From: Sphingomonas endophytica
GTDB taxonomy: Bacteria > Pseudomonadota > Alphaproteobacteria > Sphingomonadales > Sphingomonadaceae
Direction of reading: 5' to 3'
DNA length: 64,000 nt
Assembly (NCBI RefSeq): GCF_014199415.1
Contig: NZ_JACIJN010000008.1
Coordinates: 1-64,000 of the forward strand
A program made the position numbers and the translations under genes. The notes beneath the pieces are model-generated. The model did not search any database and was not told the origin of the DNA. It worked only from the letters and a program-made list of their open reading frames with translations. This document shows positions 1 to 9,652 of this stretch, piece after piece. Each line of letters opens with the position of its first letter. The first letter of the stretch is position 1.

Positions 1-93
1 TGGCGCGTCCTGCGCCACCGTCGCCGCGGGGGAGAGGATCGTGGCAGAGGCGCACAGCGCCGCGATGATGCCCCGGCGCCGCGCGCTTGGCAT
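1..93 (-). CDS. Start of an exported protein (runs off the window)
   Basis: An ATG at 93, preceded by a GGGAGAG ribosome-binding site, opens a frame that runs off the left edge. The first 31 residues are a basic start, a hydrophobic core and an AxA-type cleavage region (TVA before QDA), so this is a signal peptide. Nothing of the mature protein can be seen. It lies 28 bases downstream of the TBDR on the same strand and is probably co-transcribed with it. In sphingomonads such a partner is often a hydrolase acting on the receptor's substrate, but that is inference. Confidence 0.6.
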   Translation of the reverse strand, partial: MPSARRRGIIAALCASATILSPAATVAQDAP

Positions 94-121
94 GTTCACT
101 CTCCCTGAGACGTATCGATGA

Positions 122-3100
122 TCAGAACTTGAAGGCGGCGCCGAGATAGAAGCGGCGTCCCGAATAGACGTTCGAGATGAAGCGGTCCTTGGTGTCGTTG
201 CCGAGATGCTGGCGCTGCTCGGACTTCGTCAGATTGATCACCGAGGCGGTAATCTGGACGTTCTTCATCACGTCGATCGCACCGTTCAGGTCGATCTGCT
301 CGTACGGATCGTCGTAGATGTTAAGACCCGAGGATAGCCCGCGCACCACCTCGCCGCGGCGATTGTACGAGACACGCGCCAGCAGCGGGCCGCGTTCGTA
401 GAACAGCGACGCGTTGACCTGCGTCTTGGCGCTGCCGACCAGCGGCGAGGTGCCGAGCTTCGTCCCGTTCAACGAGACGTCGGCTTGAGACGTGTCGTTG
501 TAGGTGAAGTTGACCTGCGCGCCGAGCCCGAAGTCGAGCGTGTGCTGCGCATAGACCTCGACGCCCTGCGACACCGCCTTGGAGCCGTTCGCCTGGGTGC
601 CATATTGCTGCACCGTGACCGTCTCGCCCGCGACCTCCTGCGGCAGATCGATCACGACCGGTACGATGAAGTCCTTCACGTCCTTGCGGAACAACGTGAA
701 GCCCACCACCGAGCCGGGGTGGAAGTACCATTCCACGCCGGCGTCATACTGCCAGGCGTTGAACGGCTTGAGCGCGAAATTGCCGCCGCTGCCGAACCAG
801 CCTGGCAGCGCGCCGAACTCGGCGCGGTCGAAGACGAACGCATCCGAGTTGAAGGTGAGCGAGCGCGCGCCGGCGAGATCGCCGTAACCCGGGCGCGCGA
901 TCACCTTCGACGCCGCGGCACGCAGCAGCAGGTTGGGCGTCGCTTCCCACGAAATGTTGAAGCTCGGGAGGAAGTCGGTGTAGCTTTTGCCCTCCTGGTT
1001 CGGGCTGAACACGCGCTGCTGCCGCTGCGCCTCGGGGATGACGAAGCAATTGCCGTCCTCGCCGATCGGCTTGTTCGGATCGAACGCGCCGCCGGGTCCG
1101 TTCTGGCAATATTCGTTCTCGTAGAACAGGGCGTCGGTCGAGGTGCCGTCCTGCTTGGTGTTGACGACGCGCAGGCCGATGTTGCCGCGGACCGTTTCCA
1201 TCCTGAAGTTCGCCTGCGCGTAACCCGCCCAGATCCGCTCGCGGATGTTGTACACGTTCTGCGGCTCGGGCACGCGCACCGGGCCGGTGTAGGTCCGGTT
1301 CAGATAGTTGATGTAGTTACCGATGTTGATCGCAGGGAAGGCGCTGGTCTCAAATCCGCCGGCGATGTTGCCGAGCGAGTTGGGATAGAAGACCTCGGGC
1401 AGCGCCAGCGCGCCGCCGGGCGTGTCCTGGAAGCGCAGCGTGTTGGCGGAGTCCGAATACCATTCGAAACGGCCGGTCTCGCGGTGCACCCGGCCGTCGC
1501 GCCACTTCGCGCCGACCTGGATCGAGTCGAGGAACGGCGACTCGAAGGCGCGCTTCACGTCGACCTGCGCGTAACGCTGCGAGATCGAACTGTTGGTGAA
1601 GCCGGAACCGGTCGAGCCAAGATCGATCTGCGCCACGCCGTTGAGCATGTTCTGGATCACGTCGGGCGAAAAGTTCATCGCGATCGACTGATCGGTGAAG
1701 TTCCACGCGCTCAGCATATTGCCGTTGACGGTGCCGTTGCGCGGCTTGGCCTGGGCGAAGAACTGGAACGACGGCCCGCCGGTGGCGCGCGTCTTGCCGA
1801 AGACCGCATCGACGCTGAGGTGGTCGACGTTCCACTTGGCATGGACGTCATAGGTGTTCGACACGCTCTTCTCGCGCGCCAGCGTGTCCTGCGGCGCCGG
1901 CGTTTCCATCGTACAGGGATTGGTGTTGGCGCGGCACAGCGTGCCCTCGGGCGGCACCTGGAAGGTCGCGCCGGTCAGGACCGTCCCGCTCTTGTCGAAG
2001 GTCGCGTCGGTGAAGAAGTTGCCGTAGCCCCATTCCGGGATCTTGATCGTGCTGCTCGTGTAATTGCCGTCGAGCTGAAAGCGGAAGTAATTGGCGGTGA
2101 TCTCGAGATTGTCGAACGGCTTCGCCTGCATCGTCGCCTGGATGCCGAGGCGCTTGCGCTTTTGGTCGAGGATCGATTCGCTGACGGATTGCGGCGCCCA
2201 ATAGCCGCTGTAGCGCGTGCCGTCGCGCGTCTGCGTGCCGCCGTTGTCACCGCTGTTCCAGTAGGAGATCGCCGAATCGTTGGCGAAGGCCTTGCCGTTC
2301 ACGTCGGTGGCGGGCTGTGCGCCCTTGTCGTCGGTCCACCATTGCCAGCTGCTGCCGTTGGCGCTCAGCGACCGGTTGGTCCGCACCTGATAGGTCGCGC
2401 CGACGAGGAAGCCGAGCGTCTTCTCCTCATTGTGCCACGAGAGCAGGCCCGAGACATTCGGTTCGGTCTTCTTGGTGACATCGGCATAGGTGCCTTCCGC
2501 CGAGATCGTGCCCGACCACGGCTCGAGATCGAACGGCACGCGCGTGTGGTTGATGATGACGCCGCCGACGCCGCCCTCGTCGAGGCGCGCCTCGGGCGAC
2601 TTGAACACCTCGACGCTGCCGATCAGCGTCGACGGCAGCAGCAGATAATTGAACGAGCGCGACGGATCGCCGCTGTCCGCCGAGGCGATGAAGTTACCGT
2701 TGAGCTCGGTCAGCGTCAGGTCGGAACTGAGGCCGCGAATGCTGACGCGGCTGCCTTCGCCACCGTCGCGGTCGATGATCACGCCGGGAACGCGCTGGAG
2801 CGAGTCGGCGACGTTCTTGTCCGGGAACTTGCCGACGTCCTCGGCGGTGATCACGTCGACGAACGCATTGGCCTCGCGCTTCTGGTTCAGGCTCTGCTCG
2901 ATCGAGCGGCGATAGCCCGTCACGACGATGTCGCCGGACTCCGTCGAGGCGGCGTCGGCGTCTGCGCCGATCTGCCCCGGGCTGCCGGTCGCGCTGTTCG
3001 CGGCCGGCGCAGCGGTGCCACCGGCGCCGCTGGATACTGCGCCGTCCTGCGCCGATTGCGGGCCCCGATCGGCCGCTTCTGCCTGCGCGCCGGCGGCGGT

Positions 3101-3229
3101 GGACGGGCTGGTTTGCTGCGCCTGTGCCGGGCCGACACCCGCGATAGCCAGGCTCGCTCCCGCCAGCAGCAGCGGCATCAGCCGGCGGCGTGGCGCGTAC
3201 GACCGGACGCGATCAACGTGGATTCCCAT
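122..3229 (-). CDS. TonB-dependent outer-membrane receptor (Xanthomonas/Caulobacter type)
   Basis: An energised outer-membrane receptor of about 1035 residues. The frame is open to 3352, but the ATG at 3229 has a strong GAGGAGGG site just upstream and opens directly into a signal peptide ending in AQA, so that start is preferred. A low-complexity Ala/Gly/Ser stretch follows, then a TonB box-like DIVVTG, a plug domain (QRVPGVIIDRDGGEGSRVSI region) and a long beta-barrel ending in the usual terminal Phe. Length and plug match the large TBDR family of Xanthomonas and Caulobacter, whose known members often take up plant or algal glycans. The substrate here is unknown. The ROK-like fragment upstream and the exported protein downstream suggest a sugar-uptake locus. 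Confidence 0.93.
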   Translation of the reverse strand: MGIHVDRVRSYAPRRRLMPLLLAGASLAIAGVGPAQAQQTSPSTAAGAQAEAADRGPQSAQDGAVSSGAGGTAAPAANSATGSPGQIGADADAASTESGDIVVTGYRRSIEQSLNQKREANAFVDVITAEDVGKFPDKNVADSLQRVPGVIIDRDGGEGSRVSIRGLSSDLTLTELNGNFIASADSGDPSRSFNYLLLPSTLIGSVEVFKSPEARLDEGGVGGVIINHTRVPFDLEPWSGTISAEGTYADVTKKTEPNVSGLLSWHNEEKTLGFLVGATYQVRTNRSLSANGSSWQWWTDDKGAQPATDVNGKAFANDSAISYWNSGDNGGTQTRDGTRYSGYWAPQSVSESILDQKRKRLGIQATMQAKPFDNLEITANYFRFQLDGNYTSSTIKIPEWGYGNFFTDATFDKSGTVLTGATFQVPPEGTLCRANTNPCTMETPAPQDTLAREKSVSNTYDVHAKWNVDHLSVDAVFGKTRATGGPSFQFFAQAKPRNGTVNGNMLSAWNFTDQSIAMNFSPDVIQNMLNGVAQIDLGSTGSGFTNSSISQRYAQVDVKRAFESPFLDSIQVGAKWRDGRVHRETGRFEWYSDSANTLRFQDTPGGALALPEVFYPNSLGNIAGGFETSAFPAINIGNYINYLNRTYTGPVRVPEPQNVYNIRERIWAGYAQANFRMETVRGNIGLRVVNTKQDGTSTDALFYENEYCQNGPGGAFDPNKPIGEDGNCFVIPEAQRQQRVFSPNQEGKSYTDFLPSFNISWEATPNLLLRAAASKVIARPGYGDLAGARSLTFNSDAFVFDRAEFGALPGWFGSGGNFALKPFNAWQYDAGVEWYFHPGSVVGFTLFRKDVKDFIVPVVIDLPQEVAGETVTVQQYGTQANGSKAVSQGVEVYAQHTLDFGLGAQVNFTYNDTSQADVSLNGTKLGTSPLVGSAKTQVNASLFYERGPLLARVSYNRRGEVVRGLSSGLNIYDDPYEQIDLNGAIDVMKNVQITASVINLTKSEQRQHLGNDTKDRFISNVYSGRRFYLGAAFKF

Positions 3230-3443
3230 CTTTGCATCCCTCCTCACGGGAGCGGATTTCATTGATCCGCTCTTCCCTTCGTCGATCGCGGCCGCGGGAT
3301 CGCCATCGGCGTATCCCACTGATTGAGCAGCAATGACTTCCTGACTTGCCAATATCTAAAGCAAATTGTCAATTGAAAGCGTGCAGGGGCTGACGCGGCA
3401 TCGTCGTGCCGGCCGCCCGGGTCGGAACTCACCCGATCGCCTT
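3230..3443. promoter_or_regulatory. Upstream region of the TBDR
   Basis: The region between the TBDR start and the ROK-like remnant is locally AT-rich. It holds an imperfect palindrome, CAAATTGTCAATTG (3362-3375), whose minus-strand reading contains TTGACA. This is a plausible promoter or operator for the leftward receptor gene, but no complete -35/-10 pair is convincing. Confidence 0.3.
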
Positions 3444-3760
3444 TTACAGCGCGCCGGGTTTCGGCGGCAGGAATTGGCTGAACGGCAGGATCGCCGCTCC
3501 CATCGCAGGGGCGTCCTCGGACAGCGCCGCCCGTTCCAGCCGCGCCATGGCCGGCGCGTCGATCGCCCGCGCACGCAGCGCGTTGCTGCACGCGATCGGA
3601 CGTCTGATCCTCGCCGCCGGTCGTGGGAGGACGGCCGCCGCGCGACCGACGCCGAGCAGCCGCCCCGTCCGGAGTCGATCCAGCTCGATCAAGCCCGTGT
3701 GACCGCCCGACACGATCAGCGTCGCGGCGGCAGATGACCTGAAACTTCGCTTCCCCCGAG
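3444..3760 (-). pseudogene. C-terminal remnant resembling a ROK-family regulator or kinase
   Basis: Minus-strand translation gives LIVSGGHTGLIELDRLRTG and, at the end, LERAALSEDAPAMGAAILP followed by a Pro-rich tail. The pattern A-L-x-E-D-A-P-A-x-G-A-A near a C-terminus is typical of ROK-family sugar kinases and repressors. The N-terminal HTH and the ATP/sugar-binding parts are absent, because the dehydrogenase gene begins at 3795 on the other strand. The GG-containing stretch could also recall TsaD, but the tail fits ROK better. It is probably the last part of a lost regulator of the adjacent TBDR. Confidence 0.4.
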
Positions 3761-3794
3761 CGTTGAGCGAGCAACAATTCGAAAGGGAACGGCA

Positions 3795-6158
3795 ATGGCT
3801 CGGCTCTACCGGCTGGTGATCGCGTGGTGCGTGGCCATCCTCGGCGGCTTCTTCGCGGTCGCCGGCGGCGTTCTCGTCTCACTGGGCGGTTCGGCTTATT
3901 ATCTGGTCGCGGGGATCGTGATGGTGGTCAGCGGCGCGCTGCTGGGGCGTTCCCCCCGGCACGGGCGCTGGCTGTTCGTCGCGATCTGGGCCGGCACGCT
4001 GATCTGGGCGATCTGGGAGGTCGGGTTCGACGGCCTGCAACTCGTCCCGCGCCTCGTCGCGCCGACCGTTCTGCTGGGGCTGGTGCTGCTGAGCGGATGG
4101 TCGGCGCGCGCGTGGCGCTCGCCCGCGCGTGCCGCGCCGGTCGCCGTCGCGGTCCTGCTCGCACTCGGAGTCGGCGGCGTCGCCCTTCACGGCGCGCGGG
4201 GCGAGGCGCAGGGCGCAGCGCGCGCGGCGCTCCCGGCCGCGCCGACCGGAGAGGCGGATGCGGACTGGCGCGACTATGGCGGGACCTTGTCGGGGCGCCG
4301 CTATTCCGCGCTCGCCGACCTCACCCCGCAAAACGTCGGCCGGCTGAAGCTCGCCTGGACGCAGCGGACCGGCGATCTGCCGGTCGCGGCCGAGACGAAG
4401 GAGCACAAGCGCGAATATCACTCGGAAGCGACGCCGATCCATATCGACGACACGCTCTACACCTGCACGCCGCATTCCTTTGTGCAGGCGATCGACGCGA
4501 CGACCGGCAGGACGAAGTGGAGCTGGCATGAGCGCGCGCCGATCCAGGGCAACAATTACCTCGTCTGTCGCGGCGTCACCTATTTCGAGGCGCCGGCGGG
4601 CACGCCATGCCCGCGCCGCATCTTCGCGCCGACCTTCAACGCGCGGCTGGTAGCGCTCGATGCCGATACAGGCCGGCCATGCCCGAGCTTCGCCAAGGGC
4701 GGCGCGATCGACCTGCGCGCCAACATGGGCACGTCGAAGCCGTCCGACCAGATCGGCACGACGCCGCCGATTGTCGTCAACGGTCGGCTGATCATCGGCG
4801 AACGGATCATCGACAACGTCAACCGCGACATTCCTTCGGGCGTGGTGCGTGCCTATGACCCGGTGTCGGGCGCGCCGGTCTGGGCGTGGGACGTCGGCCG
4901 CGCGCCGGATGCGATCGCGCCGCTGCCGGAGGGGCAGACCTATACACGCGGCACGCCCAACGTTTGGGGCGCGATCACCGCCGATGCCGCCAACGGCCTC
5001 GTCTATCTCGGCACCGGCAACGCATCGCCCGACTATTGGATCGGCTATCGTCGCCCGTTCGACGACCGGTTCGGCTCGTCGATCGTCGCGCTTGAGATCG
5101 CGACCGGGAAATTGCGCTGGACCCGGCAGCTCGTCCACCGCGACATGTGGGACATGGACTTGCCGATCGGTCCGTCGCTGTTCGACTATCGAGCGCCGGA
5201 CGGCCGGGTCATCCCCGCGCTGATCCAGACGACCAAGATGGGGCAGGTGTTCTTCCTGAACCGCCTGACCGGTGCGCCACTTGCGGCAATAACCGAGAAG
5301 CCGGTGCGGACCGACGGCGCCACGCGCGGCGTGCGCGTCGCGCCGACGCAGCCCTTTTCGACCGGGATGCCGAGCTTCACGCCGCCCGCGCCGACCGAGG
5401 TCGCCACGTGGGGGGCGACGCCGATCGACCAGTTGTTCTGCCGTATCGACATCCGCCGCGCCGGGGGCACCGGCATCTACCAGCCGATGGGGCTGAAGCC
5501 GATCATCGGCCATCCCGCGTTCGACGGCGTGACCGATTGGGGCGGCGCCGCGGTCGATCCGGTCCGCGGCGTCATGACCGTCAACACCATGGAAATGCCG
5601 TTCAAGCTGTGGCTGATGCGCCGCGACGATCCGCGGGTCGCGGCGCTCATGAAGCAGAAGCAAGGCGGGGAGAACGCCATGCAGGCGCAGCTCCAGACGC
5701 AGTACAACACGCCCTATGTCGCGGTGGTCAAGGCATGGGTCGGGATCTTCGGCGCTCCCTGCGTGGCGCCGCCGTGGGGGCACCTGACCGCGGTCGATCT
5801 CGGCACGCGGCGCGTGCTCTGGAAGAAGGTGCTCGGCACCGCGCGCGATACCGGGCTTTTCGGCTCCCATCTGGGTGTACCGATCAAGACCGGCGTGCCC
5901 AATCTCGGCGGGTCGATCATCACCGCCGGCGGGCTGGCCTTTATCGGCGCCACCACCGACCAGTATCTGCGCGCCTTCGACCTCAATACCGGAGCGGTCG
6001 TCTGGAAGGCCCGCCTGCCGGCCGGCGCGCAGGCGACGCCGATGACCTATCGCGGGCGCGACGGGCGACAATATGTCGTCATCACGGCCGGAGGCCATGG
6101 CGCGCTCGGCACGCGCTACGGCGATTACACGCTGGCCTTCGCCTTGCCGAAGACGTGA
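3795..6158 (+). CDS. gcd: Membrane-bound PQQ-dependent dehydrogenase, glucose/quinate/shikimate type
   Basis: A quinoprotein of 787 residues, close to the usual length of membrane glucose dehydrogenase (about 800). It oxidises its substrate in the periplasm and passes electrons to ubiquinone. Residues 1-135 hold about five membrane segments. The rest is the eight-bladed PQQ propeller, opening with DWRDYGGTLSGRRYSALADL and carrying repeated W-motifs such as GAVVWKARLPAG. An AAGGGAA site precedes the ATG. The gene stands alone between remnants on either side and ends in a strong terminator. Glucose is the likeliest substrate, but quinate or shikimate cannot be excluded by eye. Confidence 0.92.
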   Translation: MARLYRLVIAWCVAILGGFFAVAGGVLVSLGGSAYYLVAGIVMVVSGALLGRSPRHGRWLFVAIWAGTLIWAIWEVGFDGLQLVPRLVAPTVLLGLVLLSGWSARAWRSPARAAPVAVAVLLALGVGGVALHGARGEAQGAARAALPAAPTGEADADWRDYGGTLSGRRYSALADLTPQNVGRLKLAWTQRTGDLPVAAETKEHKREYHSEATPIHIDDTLYTCTPHSFVQAIDATTGRTKWSWHERAPIQGNNYLVCRGVTYFEAPAGTPCPRRIFAPTFNARLVALDADTGRPCPSFAKGGAIDLRANMGTSKPSDQIGTTPPIVVNGRLIIGERIIDNVNRDIPSGVVRAYDPVSGAPVWAWDVGRAPDAIAPLPEGQTYTRGTPNVWGAITADAANGLVYLGTGNASPDYWIGYRRPFDDRFGSSIVALEIATGKLRWTRQLVHRDMWDMDLPIGPSLFDYRAPDGRVIPALIQTTKMGQVFFLNRLTGAPLAAITEKPVRTDGATRGVRVAPTQPFSTGMPSFTPPAPTEVATWGATPIDQLFCRIDIRRAGGTGIYQPMGLKPIIGHPAFDGVTDWGGAAVDPVRGVMTVNTMEMPFKLWLMRRDDPRVAALMKQKQGGENAMQAQLQTQYNTPYVAVVKAWVGIFGAPCVAPPWGHLTAVDLGTRRVLWKKVLGTARDTGLFGSHLGVPIKTGVPNLGGSIITAGGLAFIGATTDQYLRAFDLNTGAVVWKARLPAGAQATPMTYRGRDGRQYVVITAGGHGALGTRYGDYTLAFALPKT

Positions 6159-6165
6159 CGATCGC

Positions 6166-6208
6166 GCGCGGATCGATGTGCCGGACGCGCATCGATCCGC
6201 GCCTTTTT
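6166..6208 (+). terminator. Rho-independent terminator of the PQQ dehydrogenase
   Basis: A perfect 13-bp stem, GCGCGGATCGATG pairing with CATCGATCCGCGC around an 11-base loop, is followed by CTTTTT. It starts 8 bases after the stop codon. Its T-run touches the end of the leftward mscS remnant. Confidence 0.9.
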
Positions 6209-6594
6209 CATTCCCGTACCTCCGTCTCCGGAGAAAAGTCGGTCGTGGCGCGATCGGGCTTGTCGCCATGGCCGATGCCGATGTCGGACTGATCGCGGCG
6301 GACCGGGACGGCGGTGTTGACCACGACCGGCGAGGTATGGACGTCGGAATTGGGGACGAAGACCCGCCTGTCGTCACAGGTTTTCATAAGGGTCGCGCGG
6401 CTCTGGATGTGCTCGACCGTGCCCTCGGAATCCTTGACGACAATCTGGTCGCGCCACCGATACGGACGGTTGATGAGCGGGAGGATCCCCGCCGGCAGGT
6501 TCTGGAGGAGGTCCTTGGAGGCGAAGCCGATCGCGACCGATCCGATGCCGAGGCTGGAGATGATCGTCGCAGGCTTCCGGGGCGGGCGGCCCAT
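6208..6594 (-). pseudogene. MscS-type mechanosensitive channel, both ends missing
   Basis: The 128 residues match the pore helix and beta-domain of small-conductance mechanosensitive channels. Visible landmarks are LGIGSVAIGFASKDLLQNL, then INRPYRWRDQIVVKDSEGTV, then RRVFVPNSDVHTSPVVVNTA. TM1 and TM2 before this point, and the C-terminal vestibule after about IGIGHGD, are missing. The remaining tail does not look like MscS. No ribosome-binding site is evident. A working channel is not expected. Confidence 0.75.
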
Positions 6595-6740
6595 CGCGCG
6601 ACGACAAACCCGGGGCCGGGGACCGGCTGATGGGGCTCCATGGTCGCGAGAAGCGTCGCAACCTCGTGCAATGGTATCGATCAGGCCGGCAACAGCGTCG
6701 GCGGCTGTCCAATTTCATGATTGGCGCTAAAACGATCGCT

Positions 6741-7772
6741 ATGCCGCCGCGCGATGATCGACCTGTCTCGTCCTTGCCGCTGCTTCGCAAGCGCAGCCGC
6801 ACGCCGGTCTGGTTGGCGCTGTCGTGGCGGGTGCTGCTGGCGCTGGGGCTGATCGGGATTGCGCTCGCCGTTCACTGGTTCGATCGCGGCGGCCTTCGTG
6901 ACAATAGCGACGGGCAGGTCAGCCTCATCGACGTCATCTATTTCACGATGATCACCGTCACCACGGTCGGCTATGGCGACATCGTGCCGGTGACCGATCG
7001 CGCCCGGCTGTTCGACACCTTCGTGGTGACGCCGGTGTGGCTGTTCGTCTGGCTGATATTCCTCGGCACGGCATATGATTTCCTGTTCAAGCGGGTGTGG
7101 GAGAAATGGCGCATGCGGGTGCTGCAACGCGATCTGTCCGGCCATGTCATCGTCGCGGGACATGGCGCCAGCGGCACCGAAGCGGTGGTCGAGCTGAAGC
7201 GGCGCGGGCGATCGGCCGACGCGATCGTCGTGATCGATCCGCAGGTCGATGCGCTCGAGCGCGCCGAGTGCGAGGGCACGGTCGTCCTGGCAGCGGATGC
7301 GACCCGCAACGCCACTTTGGAGGCGGTGCGGGTTGCCCGCGCCAGCGCGATGATCGTCGCGGCGGGGCGCGACGATACCTCGATCCTGATCGTCCTGACG
7401 GCGCGGCGTCTGGCACCCGATCTGCCGATCAGCGTCGTGATCCGGTCGGAGGACAATGAAGCGCTGGCGACCCAGGCGGGAGCGAATACCGTCATCAATC
7501 CGGCCAGCTTCGCGGGATTGCTGCTCGCCGGATCGACCACCGGGCCGCACCTCGCGGATTACATGATGGATCTGGCGGGCCTCCACGGTGCGGTTTCGCT
7601 CCACGAACGTCCCGTCGTGGCGAACGAGATCGGCAAGCCGCTTTCGGCGATCGCCACCGGGATGGGACTTCGGGTCTACCGTGGCGGGACGCGATACGGT
7701 TTCTGGCAGTCCGAGGTGCAGGCGCTGGAGCCGGGCGATCGCATCATCGAGGTCGTGCCGTTCGAACGTTGA
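6741..7772 (+). CDS. Two-TM potassium channel with a TrkA-N (RCK) domain
   Basis: A K+ channel subunit of about 343 residues. A first membrane helix (about 25-45) leads to the selectivity filter TVGYGD (75-80) and a second helix (about 95-115). A cytoplasmic Rossmann-fold RCK/TrkA-N domain follows, starting HVIVAGHGASGTEAV and containing DATRNATLEAVRVA, and then a TrkA-C-like segment to the end. The order matches MthK/Kch-type ligand-gated channels. The frame is open from 6630, but the residues before MPPRDDRP look non-native. ATGs at 6717 and 6741 are both possible and neither has a clear ribosome-binding site. It converges on a ClC channel gene. Confidence 0.85.
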   Translation: MPPRDDRPVSSLPLLRKRSRTPVWLALSWRVLLALGLIGIALAVHWFDRGGLRDNSDGQVSLIDVIYFTMITVTTVGYGDIVPVTDRARLFDTFVVTPVWLFVWLIFLGTAYDFLFKRVWEKWRMRVLQRDLSGHVIVAGHGASGTEAVVELKRRGRSADAIVVIDPQVDALERAECEGTVVLAADATRNATLEAVRVARASAMIVAAGRDDTSILIVLTARRLAPDLPISVVIRSEDNEALATQAGANTVINPASFAGLLLAGSTTGPHLADYMMDLAGLHGAVSLHERPVVANEIGKPLSAIATGMGLRVYRGGTRYGFWQSEVQALEPGDRIIEVVPFER

Positions 7773-7846
7773 GCCGTACCCGGCCGGAGCTTTTCGTCTG
7801 CCACGCGAAACGAACGCCTTCGGCATCCTCGCGTCACGGTCAGCCA

Positions 7847-9652
7847 TCAATCTTCGCGGAACATCGCGCGCTGGGACTTGTCCAGCTCCTCGGCATAGCG
7901 TCGTCGGACATAGGATTCCGACAGGATTCCGAGGACCCTGCCGTCACCGGCGACAATGGCCATTTCGTCGGCCCCCGCCGCATCGAACGCCGTCATGACC
8001 GCCTTGATGCCCGCGTCGGGCTCCAGGACCTGCTCCCGATGGATGGCCAGCGTTCCGACCGCGTCTGACGGCGACGCGCCTTCGGCGAAGGCGCTGGCGG
8101 TCTGCACGATGCCGACGTAACGATCCTGATCGTCGATCACCACGACGCGGCTCGTCGATCCCAACGGGAAGAGCCGTCGAAACTCGGCGATCGTGATCCG
8201 GGCCGGCGTCGCCCGCTCGACCTTTCGCATCATCCGTCCGGCGGTCAGCGTGCGGACCCAGCCGACGTCACGGGCGCTCTTGATCGTCTCTCCGCGAAGA
8301 TGAAGACGCCAGGTCGAGAAGGAATAGCCGAACGTCTCGCGCACGATCGTCGATGACACGAGCCCCGCGGCGATGGTCGCGCCGGCCAGCGAGAAATCGT
8401 GCGTGGCTTCGAGCACCAGCATCGCCATCGTCATCGGTCCCCCGACCACCGCGACGGCGAGCGCCGCCATCCCCACCAGCGCCGCATTGGTGGGGTCGAC
8501 CAGCGAATGCCCTGCAAACCAGCCCAGTCCGCCCGCATACAGCTGACCGAGGAGACTGCCGAGGAAGAGCGACGCGAAGAAGAGCCCGCCGCGAAAGCCG
8601 AAGGCGAGCGATACGATCGAAGCCGCGCTTTTCAAAACGAGGATCGCCGCCAGGATCGTCAGCGGCACGCCATATTCGAGATCGATGTGGAGCGCGCCGT
8701 GGCCCGCCGAAAGGACCTGCGGCGTCATCCACGCCAGCGGAACCAGCAGCATTCCTCCGAGAACGGGGCGCAACGCGGCGCGGACCGGCACGCGGCGGCT
8801 CACTGTCTCGATCTCGGCCACGGCGCGCATCAGCAGGATGCCGATCACCGCGGCGACCGCGCCAAGGCCGGCATAGATCAGGTAATGGTGCGTCTCCACC
8901 TGTTCGCCGACGGTCGCGTGGACGATATACGGCTGCGCACCGAACGCCTGCGCCACGAGCACGCCGGATAGCGACGCCGCCGCGACGGGGGCGATCGCAG
9001 CGGGTGTATAGGCGCCGATGACGATCTCGAAGGCGTAGAACGCGCCGGCCAGCGGCGCACCGAACGCACCCGCGATCGCCGCGCCGGCACCGGCCCCGAC
9101 GAGGACGCGAAGATCGGCACGTCTCAGCTTGAACCATCCGCCCGCGATCGACGCAACGAGCCCGCCAAGCTGGGCATAGGCGGCTTCCAGCCCGACCGAC
9201 GCGCCGAAGCCATTGGAGATAATCGTCTGGCCGGAGATGACGAGACTGTCGCTCCACGACATGCGGCCGCCATGCAGGGCGTTGGCCTCGACTGCATCGA
9301 CCATCTTCCGGGCGCGCGCCTTCGCGGCGTGCGAGAAGAGGGCGAGGATGACCCCACCCACCGGCAAGGCCAGCAGCGCCGGCAACGGGATCGCCGGCGT
9401 CGCGCTCAACCGCTGTCCGCTTGGCAGCGCGAAGAGCAGGTGCTGTATGGTCCGGGCGATCGCGCCTTGCACCACGCTCAGCAGACCGGCCGCCCCGCCG
9501 ATCACCACCGCGAGGAGGATCAGCAACGCCTCGCTGCCCCGGACTCTTCGGCGCAACCATGCCGCCGCCAGTCGGAATGCTGTGACGTCCAGCGTCATGC
9601 CACCGTCATCCCGCAGATCAGGCCGCATGTCAGGCCGCGCCTTCATCGACAT
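7847..9652 (-). CDS. ClC-family chloride channel/antiporter with two CBS domains
   Basis: About 601 residues. The N-terminal 430 contain many membrane helices with ClC signatures: GFGASVGLEAAYAQ (the GSGIP-like selectivity segment), AIAGAFGAPLAGAFYAFE and GFRGGLFFASLFLGS. The last 150 residues hold paired CBS modules (TPARITIAEFRRLF and LEPDAGIKAVMTAF regions), which bind nucleotides in related proteins. The gating-glutamate motif GREGP is changed to GLEAA here, which may affect whether it acts as a channel or an H+/Cl- exchanger. Starts at 9694, 9652 and 9598 are possible; 9652 is a compromise. It is convergent with the potassium channel, 74 bases apart. Confidence 0.88.
   Translation of the reverse strand: MSMKARPDMRPDLRDDGGMTLDVTAFRLAAAWLRRRVRGSEALLILLAVVIGGAAGLLSVVQGAIARTIQHLLFALPSGQRLSATPAIPLPALLALPVGGVILALFSHAAKARARKMVDAVEANALHGGRMSWSDSLVISGQTIISNGFGASVGLEAAYAQLGGLVASIAGGWFKLRRADLRVLVGAGAGAAIAGAFGAPLAGAFYAFEIVIGAYTPAAIAPVAAASLSGVLVAQAFGAQPYIVHATVGEQVETHHYLIYAGLGAVAAVIGILLMRAVAEIETVSRRVPVRAALRPVLGGMLLVPLAWMTPQVLSAGHGALHIDLEYGVPLTILAAILVLKSAASIVSLAFGFRGGLFFASLFLGSLLGQLYAGGLGWFAGHSLVDPTNAALVGMAALAVAVVGGPMTMAMLVLEATHDFSLAGATIAAGLVSSTIVRETFGYSFSTWRLHLRGETIKSARDVGWVRTLTAGRMMRKVERATPARITIAEFRRLFPLGSTSRVVVIDDQDRYVGIVQTASAFAEGASPSDAVGTLAIHREQVLEPDAGIKAVMTAFDAAGADEMAIVAGDGRVLGILSESYVRRRYAEELDKSQRAMFRED

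Noticed and set aside
485..3265. A 926-codon open frame on the plus strand
   Set aside because: It lies antisense to the TBDR. High-GC codon bias leaves antisense frames open; the translation is Arg/Ala/Asp-rich without domains.
3444..3713. TsaD-like SGGHT motif
   Set aside because: The five-residue match is isolated; the C-terminal EDAPAMGAA pattern fits ROK proteins better.
3879..6377. An 832-codon frame antisense to the PQQ dehydrogenase
   Set aside because: Same bias artefact; no start context, no domains, and the sense gene has clear motifs.
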